Assembly (NCBI GenBank): GCA_026210745.1
Contig: CP110631.1
Coordinates: 2,356,001-2,420,000 of the forward strand
Length of the DNA stretch: 64,000 bases
Direction of reading: 5' to 3'
DNA from: Exobasidium rhododendri
Taxonomy: Eukaryota; Basidiomycota; Exobasidiomycetes; Exobasidiales; Exobasidiaceae
Made by a program: the position numbers and the translations under genes
Shown here: piece after piece, positions 56,052 through 64,000 of the stretch
Layout of the letters: every line of letters starts with the position of its first letter
Numbering within the stretch: the stretch's first letter is position 1
The notes under the pieces: model-generated
Databases searched by the model: none
The model's input: only the letters and a program-made list of their open reading frames with translations
What the model was told of the DNA's origin: nothing

Positions 56052-57948
56052 ATGCCGATTCCTTTCCCATTCCCCAGTAGCGCATTGGAGCATGAGCGCA
56101 GGGACGAGGAAGCAGGCCAGGGAGAGACACTCCAGCTGCCTACTCGCACCATTGCCATTCTCGCCGGCGTGGCTTGCAACACTCATCGCCTCGCCATCCA
56201 AGGTCACATAAATCAGCATGGGTTCAGTGTTCTCGGTGAACGGCTGGAAGAATGGTCTCTGGAAACAGATCAAGACTTCTTGGTCGAATTCCTCAGGGAC
56301 GAAGAGAAGCAGATGGAGTGGATGCAACACCTCACTGGCGCGCCAATTTACGTCATGCTCCTCGAGCGCATCCGTGCGGAGCAGACGTGGATAGAATTGT
56401 GCGGGTCTGATACAGAAGAGGATGGAAATCAAATGGGTGCCGATGTGCTTCCGACCGTCGAGAGCGGCCTGAGGGCTAGCTACGGCGTCAGATCTTTATA
56501 TGCGTCTACCCCTAGAAGCGCTACTCGACAGATTGCAATCTGCTATCCAGAATTTGCATCACTTGAAGCGATCGGAGCTCTTCGAGAAGAAACAGTAACG
56601 CCCAGTACTTACGCTGCAGTAGGTTCGAACGGTGAATTCTTGCTACGTGAAGATGAAGACATCGTGTACAACAAGGAAGGCAAGGCTTTCGATGCACATA
56701 ATGGACAGACACTCAATCTACAGCCGGAAGAAAAAGTCAAAGTACGTAGTTCTGCTTCAAAGGAGGTCAGCGAAGCCAATGCGTTCAGAGCCAGACCACT
56801 GCCTGTGAACAAGAAACCGCAAATCGAGCCAAGACTGTCCAAGGCGGCCGCATTGCGTATGGGTGTGGCTTTGCCCGAGGTGCCAAAGCGAACCAGCAGT
56901 ACCACCTCCTCCAGCGATCCGTCTATAGGAATTTCAGGTCTCCCTCGATCAGGCATCGTGCCTCCTAAAGTACGTTTCGTCATTTCTGCTTCTGTTTGCT
57001 GTTCACTTGTGTTCTGAAAAGTCTCACCCTCTCTCTTTCTCTCTCCAGTCTCTTCAGGCGCCTTCTATAGCACCGCGCTTGAATCGAGTCGCTGCCGCAA
57101 GAACAAATGCACAGCTGCAGCCAAGCTCTGGCCCAGAAGGCGTCGAAAGGCTGCGAAAAGAGATCGACTATTCCTCCACTCCGGGTCATAAACGAATGTC
57201 CCTGTCGTCGTCCAGACCAGCTAGTCTGGCGGCACCGGTCGTAGCACCTCGACTCAACAAGGCAGCATCGGCTAGATTGAGTGGCGTTGTACCTGACAAA
57301 GTCTCCAGTAATTTTCGTCCAAGCCATGCCAAGGAGACAAGCGATGCTGCTACCACCACCACCGCCACATCTATTCGCACCACCGCCGACAACTCTAGCA
57401 CTCCAGGTCACAAGCGAATGAGTTTGTCCACAGGTCCTATCAAAAGCCTTCAAGCACCTTCTCTCGTGCCTAGAAGTAATCGGACGTCCCAAGCTAGGAC
57501 AAGCATGGGGATGGCTCCTTCCAAGGGAATCCCCGTCGGTGCCGGGGTCAATTCTGGAAAAGAAGAGTCAATAAAGAGCTGCGAGAAAGAAAACTTATAT
57601 CGCAACACTCCCGGTCACAAGCGAGTTTCCACCGGCTTCGCTATTGCATCGCTCGCTCAGCCTTCTATTGTACCTCGCTCGAATGCAACAGCTCTCAAGC
57701 GCCTGAGTATGAGTGGCGCAGTGAATATGCCCAGTCAAGGCACCAGCACGTCAGCCAAAGACACGCCTCGACCACGGCCATCTAGTGTGCTTGGTACTTC
57801 TGCCTCGTCCAAGGCATCGGCAGCACAGTCAACGCGACCTTCAAGACCTATGAGTCGGACTAGTATGTCTGGCTCTCGTCAAGGGGATGTCCCTGCTCGT
57901 ACCTCCTTGCGAACCAGTGCGGCACCGCCCTCTTCCTTTCGATTTTAA
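56052..57948 (+). CDS. NDK-like pseudo-enzyme with tandem TPGHKR / PR-x-N-K repeats
   Basis: 605 aa, two exons (56052-56969, 57049-57948; 1818 nt). Residues about 30-175 follow the nucleoside diphosphate kinase pattern: 'RTIAILAGVACNTHRLAIQG', 'GFSVLGERLEEWS', 'LTGAPIYVMLLERIRAEQTW', and 'VESGLRASYGVRSLYAST..ATRQI' where true NDKs have SIR..NxxHGSDS. The active-site His is replaced (the H position reads Ala), so kinase activity is unlikely. The rest is disordered, Ser- and Arg-rich, with two repeat types: 'STPGHKRMSL' (three copies, near residues 350-535) and 'P-x-(I/V/L)-x-PR-x-N-(K/R)' (five copies). The function is unknown to me. The basic repeats could bind microtubules, nucleic acid or a partner. 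Confidence 0.75.
57170..57720 (+). repeat. Tandem coding repeats TPGHKR plus PRxNK block
   Basis: Three units of roughly 60-80 residues, each with TPGHKR followed after 15-20 residues by a Pro-Arg-x-Asn block. Units differ at DNA level, so duplication is old. Confidence 0.75.
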
Positions 57949-58234
57949 CGTGCCAGGCCCTTCTTACATTTGCTCTTTTGCGCCGATACAATTGCTGTGC
58001 TGCTGGTTCACACGCACACAACTCTCCGTTTCTGTCGATTCTCACCCTCTGTATATAATGTATTCTCATTCGACCCATCTTTCCCAATCCTGGTACCCTG
58101 ACTCCGCTCTGCTCCATCCTCACATCAATCTATCCCATACTCCTCCATCGATTGCTATCAAGGCTGGAATATTCATCACTACTATTACATGAAAGTCGTA
58201 AAGCCGGGTCAGTGCTCAGCAGTCCCTTTTTTCC

Positions 58235-60511
58235 TTACGAAGAAACGCCATAGAGGCCTCTCAGTCTATGTTCGGGATTGAATTGTAGAAGTTTCAACAG
58301 AGTGTCATATTGCTTCATCCCTATTGGCCACTTTCTGCCCAACTTTTTCAATAGTAAGCTGATCATTGAGGGAGGGAGACGAGAGATAGGGTGGATAATA
58401 AAAAAAGGAGAATGAGAACAAAGAAGGAACAAATGCAGAGGATACACAAGGGCTACTCACAGGATAACCTCCAAATCCGCCTGCAAGAGCGAAACAGTCT
58501 CGGTGAAGTCCTTTATGTCCCAATCCGAATTCGATCCATTTTGAGCGAATTCATCCGTGAACAGTGATGAGTAGAGAACTTCCATCTGTCGAATAAGGCT
58601 TCTCCCCACCAAGCTGCAGACGAAGATGAAGAAGGCATGCAGACGAGCCAATTCAGGCTCTCCATTCGAAGAGCAAAGCTGCCCAGGCAGAGATAGGGAG
58701 AGCGAGAGAGAGAGAGAGTGTGTGTGTGTGTAAAGAGGTGAGCAAGCAAACCATCGATTCCTGCCAGACCAATACACACTCACTCGTAGAATGGCGATTA
58801 CACTCCGACACGCCCCTTTGCATATCGCTTCACTCTCTTGACTGATGTTGGCAAAGGGCTCGTGGAGTGTCAAAGAGCAGGCATGCGGTAGAGTAGCCGT
58901 TCCGACGATGATGACATCGTAAGAACGGGGAGTGGAACGATCTGACATGAGCCATATGCTCAATGCGCTCAAGCTGTTACTAGGCGGTCCTCCAATCGAG
59001 TTGATAAGAGCAGTCATACTGAGCTGCAGTATGGTGATGGAATTTTCCAGCCTTTGAAAGCTGGCAAGTGAGACTATGTAGTCCTTTGTCGCATCTCGAG
59101 GCAAACGTGAGAGGAACTCGGCACATTTGCCTAGGATCGCTGTTCCTTTGATGTAGAGTTCTTCAGCATTGGGCGTCTGATGGGTAAAGAAATCCGGACT
59201 GTTGAGGTATCGAGCAGGTCTGTTCATGATTTCTTCACTGAAGGATCCTTCCAGAAACTCTACTATCGTGGTGCGAGGGAGGGACGCAGTGTAGTCTTCC
59301 TCGCAGAGTGTTCCAGGCCACAGGGTGGAGGCACAGCATGTGCGATCGACCGTGTATGCAACCGACATCGTTCTCCTTACCTCTTCTGCCTCAACAGCAT
59401 CCCTGGGCGTGATTGTCATAAAGGAAGCATCCGTTATTCTCGGCCTCAGATTCTGTTGCATAAGTTGGTGCTCATTAGTCGCAATGGCGTTGACTTCTTT
59501 GTTTAGATTCATGCTGATGCAAGCTCGTATCGAGGCAGCATTGGACATGTACGACTCCAGAACGTCCCCTGCTCCATACTGCTTTACACATAGCAACATC
59601 AGCGCCCGAGTCACATCGAAGTAATGCGCACTACTTTCACCAAAGTGGATGGCTTCAGAGACATACTTCTGAGCAGCTTGTGCATGCATATAGTGAGCTC
59701 CTACTCTAGCATTGGCGAGCGATGTTTGGTCGAGGCTGTCGTCTAAGTCTGGACGTTCAGCGTACGCCATGGCGAGGATAGCATGTATGGCTGACGGATG
59801 AGGGTAGTCTTCATGTTCCGAACCTTTTGCGAGGCGAGCCAAAAGCTTTGCAGGCTGGAAGACAGCGTATACAGAGCAGTCTTCAAAGAAGACCTGGAAA
59901 AGGAGGCGTATCTTGTCATCGCTTGGCAATTGGACAAAATTTCGTTCGTTTTGTAGAGGAGAGAAAGTGTGCAGCCTTTCAGAGTTGCCCTTTCGTTCAT
60001 GATGTCGTAGCGGTGGTACTGGCTGTACTGGCGCAGCCTTAGCTGCCAGATCGATGGGTAGCTGTGAAGACAGAATCTCGGCGAAAAAGAGGTCGCTTTT
60101 CGTATCGTCTTCGTCGGGCTCAAGGGTGTCGTTTAGTCGTCTTTGCTTGGAGTCCTTTCTTCCCTCGTCTGCTGTTATCCGCCGACTGGAACCAGAAGCC
60201 TTATGTATCGCTGCAGTCAAATCGTCTTCACCATCCTCCCCTTCATCTTCTTCATCTTCTCCATCGCCACTGAAGCAGGAAGGGAAGTTGACCGACCTAA
60301 GCTCATCGTCGCTGGCGCCTTTGCGCCTCAATCGATTCAACGTTCGAGTCTGTGCTTCTTGACATCGAGCACATACTGGTCGAGCGCCGTCGCACCTCAA
60401 TTTCCTCTTACGACAGTGTCGACATGCTTTTCCTCTGCCGAGATTCCGAGAGAAAAGCTCAGTCGTAGTCGTAGTCGTAGTCGCAGTCTTTGTCGGCGTC
60501 TCGCCCGTCAT
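58235..60511 (-). CDS. Zn2Cys6 fungal transcription factor
   Basis: Nuclear regulator, 689 aa. Three exons (58784-60511, 58461-58678, 58235-58358) total 2070 nt. The zinc cluster 'ACRHCRKRKLRCDGARPVCARC' (in part) has Cys30, 33, 40, 47 and 50; the sixth Cys appears only at residue 79, after a 28-residue loop. An acidic linker and a fungal-specific TF domain follow (from 'LLFQVFFEDCSVYAVFQPAKL', about 210-520). The first intron is 105 nt, stop-free and in frame, with CT-repeat DNA. The apparent stop after '..DLEVIL' lies in the second donor (CTGTGAGT). Splicing continues the protein into 'LLKKLGRKWPIGMKQYDTLL', a typical TF C-terminus. Targets unknown. Confidence 0.85.
58679..58783 (-). other. 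105-nt stop-free intron with CT/GA repeat
   Basis: GTGAGT donor, pyrimidine repeat and GGGCAG acceptor. In frame it would encode a run of Ser-Leu repeats, which has no place in the TF fold. Confidence 0.75.
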
Positions 60512-61970
60512 GGCGCAGGTGCGGCGGTACCTACCAGATAGGAGAACAAGGTAATCGGACAAGCCAAAGTCTAAATCTCAGAGAAGCGGACATCGGAGAG
60601 GCGGGCGCTTCGCGAGTCGGCCCTGCCTCCTCTTTATTCCCCTGTACCAAAATTTAGAAAACGCTGCAGCTCTCCACTCCCCCACACAAAACTACGTAAC
60701 GGCGGAGAGCAGGCCGACCTTCTCTCCGCTTTTCTCAGAATCTACTCCCTGCGCAAACAAACTGACCCTGATCCGAGTATCGCTATCGCTGACGATGCAA
60801 AGCCGAAAGGGCAAATGAGTGGCATGAATCTGAACAAAATCCCTCCAAAGGGAGCATTTCACTGGGGGTCGTTTCCTGTCTCAAGTCTGGGAGATCGCGA
60901 GCGCATCGCAGCCCCTGTCATCGCGAATTGGAGAGAGGTAGCGTGACCCTGTTTCCTTTAAGATTGTGAAACGACTCCGATGTGCGTTTGCGACTCTTTT
61001 TCCCACATCTATCACCGTAAAAGCGGTGACAGAAATAGAAGTGCAGGTGAATGTACCTATCTATGCAGCCTGCAATCTTTTTCACGCATCTGAGCTTGAG
61101 AGGTGGGAGAGGATCCTGCGAGCAGCGGAATATCCCTCCCTCTTCGCCCCCTTCCCCCCTTGTTTCCTTCTTTCCCTTTAGTATTTGCGTACTAGTGTCA
61201 GATACAGATGTGGTCAAGATTGTCGTCCATCGTATATCTTTCAGAATGACTAGGGAGCTAAGCTAGTTTCATTTACAGATGGGAAAAAAAGGAGCTCCTT
61301 CACCTGCATCTTGCGTTGCGAGGAAGGCTTCGACGTTACTAATACAGCAGTACTGTACTACGACAGTATCTTCTGTGCCCACTTTCTTTTGATCCACTCT
61401 AATTTCCATACAAGATTCCAATTTCGGTACTTCTCGCCGTCTTAGCGCCCACCTCCCGGCGCTAGAGGCGTAGGCTTAGAGGACTCCCGCTTCTTTTTAG
61501 ACGAACTTGAGATTTAATCAGAATGAGGTAATTTTCGAGGCCAGTGGTAGTGCTCTCTTATCTAGACACTGCTGTTGCTAGCTTAGCTTGCGCGATTGAC
61601 AACCATCTTGTGTGGACAGCCTCTCCTCGTGCTTCCCGTCACCATCGTCTTCACTATCTCTGCCACTAGCAAGATGTCCGCGCTAGCAAAGGGCAGGTCA
61701 GAATGAGCAGATGTTTCTCATTGGTGGAAGGGGCGGGTATCGTAAGTTCGAGGACCCCCGTCTCTATAGGCCACTTCGTTCCATCATAGAAGCAGCTCGA
61801 TGCTTGGGAAGAGCCCGTAGAATCTGCAGATAGATGTGTGGGCACCTGAAAGATCATAAGTACAGAGACCCGCTCGGAAGGATCGACATGCCCACAATCT
61901 TCTTTTGTCCCCTCCCCCTACCTGCTCTACCCTGCTCGCTCACTTTCCCCTTGCATCTTTTTCCTCCCTG
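60512..61970. other. Long divergent intergenic region TF / sedolisin
   Basis: About 1.46 kb between two gene starts pointing apart. No coding exon recognised. A short frame on the minus strand (61666-61857) has no protein-like features. Presumably both promoters. Confidence 0.5.
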
Positions 61971-63786
61971 ATGCGTTTCAACTCATACGCTCTGACGGCC
62001 TTTGCTGCCGTGCTTTCGAGCAGCAGCTCGGCCGCTCCTACCATCTTAGACACGATCCTCCATGCTCCCTCCATCATCCCCTCCGTCTTTCAAAACTTGG
62101 GCTCTGCTGATGCCACGACCCCTTTCACCATGACGCTACAGCTCAACGGTGCAAATTTGGCCGGCCTCGCCGCCAAGATGGAAGCTGATGCCGCTAGTCT
62201 ACCAGCCCCGATGTCCATCGAAGAAGTCGCTGTCTTTGCCTCGCCTTCTGCCGCCGATTTGACGACGGTGCAAAATTACCTAAAATCGCAAGGCTTCACC
62301 GATGCTCAAATGACGTATTCAGCATTCAACGACCAAATCACGGTGCCCACTACCGTTGGACAGGCTGCGAAAATGTTTGCTGCGACCTTTGACTCTTACT
62401 CGTTCGGCGGCTTGACCATGCCCAGGACTACAGCGTATACCATTCCAGCCGTGATTGCAAATCAAGTGTCGCTCGTCTCGCCTATTGCCTCTTTCGTCGA
62501 TGTAAAGACAAGTCCGATCAAGAAGACGGTCACACCTGCCAAGAAGAGGGAGCTGTGGCAGGATCTAGACTCGAGGGCCGTTCCTGCCGGTTGCGATACT
62601 ACTGGAGTCACTCCTGCCTGCTTGCGCAACCTATATCAGACTTCCACCTACGTCCCTACTGCTACCACCGCCAACAGCGTCTTCATTGCAGGCTTCATCG
62701 GACAATGTGAGTCAGTCTCTCTGTGTCTGTGTTGTAATTGTGCTTCTGGCTTCCATCCAAGCTCTTGTATGCTGACTTTGTTGTCCATCAACAGCCGTCG
62801 ATCAGCTCGACTTGCAGAACTTCCTCAAGACTTACCGACCTGACATTCCCTCTGGCTACCAGATCCCTATCATCAACACGGCCGGCGCCATCAATCTTCC
62901 CCTTGTGCCCGGTGTAGAAGCTATGCTAGACGTCGAGACTGTCACTTCCGCCACGTACCCTCTAAAAGCAACCTTCTACAATTACGGCAATCAATTGACG
63001 CAAGGAGACATCTTCGGTGCAGCATTCAACGACATCATCAACAACTATAAGACCTACAACAGTCCAGGAGTCTACTCGGTCTCGTACGGTTCGGACGAGA
63101 ATTCAATCACCCAAGCGGAGGCGAATGCAATGTGCAATTCTGCCATGAAGCTGAGTGCTTTGGGCACGACGATCGTAATTTCTTCCGGTGACAATGGGGT
63201 GGGCGGTACAAGCGGCGACACCTGCCCACCGTTTGTCCCTACGTACCCCTCTGGATGTCAGTACGTCTTGTCTGTCGGTGCGACGCAGAACTTTAGCCCG
63301 GAAGTCGCTGTGGACCCCACCTTGGCGGGCTTCTATAGCGGCGCAGGCTTTTCGAACTTGTTCCCACAACCAAGCTACCAGAAGGCGGCAGTGGCAGCCT
63401 ATAGGAAGCAGATTGGCACGTTGGATGTCGGAGATTACAACACGACAGGAAGAGCGTATCCCGATGTTAGTGCGCAAGGCTCCCTCTACATCATCGACGC
63501 AATGCTGATGAGCGAGACAGTCAGTGGAACGAGTTGCTCTGCGCCTACTACGGCTAGCGTTATTGCTCTTCTGAACGATGCCAGACGCAAGAAGAATCTA
63601 GGAAACGTCGGCTGGTTCAATCCCTTTGTGTATGCCAACACGGGCGATTTCACCGATATCACTTCCGGCAGCTCCATGGGATGTGGCAGCACTACTCTCG
63701 GCTTCCCCGTCAAGTCGTCCTGGGATCCCAGCACTGGTGTTGGATCTCCTCTATTCTCCAAGTTGAGGGCAACGATGGGTGTGTGA
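61971..63786 (+). CDS. Secreted sedolisin (S53 tripeptidyl-peptidase-like) protease
   Basis: Secreted acidic serine-carboxyl protease, 575 aa, two exons (61971-62706, 62795-63786). A signal peptide ('MRFNSYALTAFAAVLSSSSSA') and a pro-domain (about 45-190) with 'VAVFASPSAADLTTVQNYL' precede the catalytic domain, starting after the KKR processing site near residues 195-197. Catalytic residues: Glu287 and Asp291 in 'VEAMLDVE', the oxyanion Asp378 in 'SSGDNGVGG' and the nucleophile Ser492 in 'VSGTSCSAP'. The C-terminal 'DPSTGVGSP' is part of the usual calcium site region. It works at low pH outside the cell on protein. Exact peptidase type (tripeptidyl or endo) cannot be told. Confidence 0.92.
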
Positions 63787-64000
63787 AGTACTTACGAATC
63801 ACACTTACTTTCATGTGGATGTAGCTCAGCCTCACGTAATCTTATCAGAATATATATTTCATGCCTTTCAAAGCGAATTAGACTGTAGCGAGAGGATGTG
63901 CGTGAAACAGTAGGTAATAGCGTGCGAGAGAAAGGCTGACTGTGAAAATTCTAGCTACGAGGGAATTGGAGAGCAATTCTATATCTACAAAGCTCCCCCT

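Noticed and set aside
58690-58731. GA/GT repeat as a coding Ser-Leu repeat in the TF
   Set aside because: It lies in a consensus GT-AG intron; the encoded repeat has no place in the TF domain.
1-64000. Transposons, retroelements, viral fossils, CRISPR arrays, tRNA and rRNA genes
   Set aside because: No transposase or reverse-transcriptase-like frame, no long terminal or inverted repeats noticed, no tRNA-like cloverleaf spotted by eye. A tRNA scan could still find one I missed.

Overview
The window is nuclear DNA of a filamentous or yeast-like fungus, most likely a basidiomycete; Ustilaginomycotina (smut relatives) is my best guess from protein style, but that is inference. It is gene-dense (32 protein genes in 64 kb). 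The introns are short (about 55-110 nt) with GTGAGT/GTAAGT-type donors. I rebuilt the gene models by hand. For most multi-exon genes I summed the exon lengths and checked that the total is divisible by three and that conserved motifs join across the splice sites. I saw no transposon, viral remnant, rRNA, tRNA or CRISPR.

Layout. 0-9.8 kb: a URC1-type uracil catabolism enzyme (-), the RPA3 replication subunit (+), an Artemis/SNM1-type DNA-repair nuclease (-), an unknown multi-pass membrane protein (+) and a ZIP9/ATX2-type metal transporter (-). 10-19.7 kb: an SDR without the usual catalytic pair (-), an alpha/beta-hydrolase without its serine nucleophile (-), a small five-exon dimeric-barrel protein (+), a Dal5-type MFS permease (+), a small GPI-type wall protein (-) and a haloalkane-dehalogenase homologue (-). 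19.9-32.4 kb: ARP8 of INO80 (+), a secreted eight-exon CAP/PR-1 protein (+), a large class 3 lipase (+), an ARFRP1/ARL3 GTPase (+) and an annexin with a Gly-Tyr-Pro-Gln repeat head (+). 32.7-47.1 kb: a universal stress protein (-), the mitochondrial dicarboxylate carrier (+), SLX9 (-), EFM4 (+), the DHX35 helicase (-), a SYLF-domain protein (+), THO subunit 3 (-) and a NIPA-type Mg transporter (+). 47.4-64 kb: a heme-thiolate peroxygenase (-), a P5B ATPase (-), an NDK-like pseudo-enzyme with tandem repeats (+), a Zn2Cys6 transcription factor (-) and a secreted sedolisin protease (+).

The genes do not form an operon or an obvious biosynthetic cluster; most are housekeeping. Themes that can be seen are several close head-to-head pairs (hydrolase/ABM protein 180 bp, SLX9/EFM4 222 bp, dehalogenase/ARP8 251 bp, THO3/NIPA 282 bp) and four secreted proteins (CAP, GPI protein, peroxygenase, sedolisin).

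The most striking feature is splicing. Four genes contain 9-11 nt microexons (URC1, dehalogenase, CAP, EFM4), each required for frame and each lying inside a conserved motif. Five other genes contain stop-free introns of length 3n that look like coding sequence. One gene has its start codon alone at the end of exon 1, and another has an apparent stop codon that overlaps a splice donor. Several enzyme-like proteins lack catalytic residues (hydrolase, SDR, NDK-like protein). I found no clear new multi-gene system.
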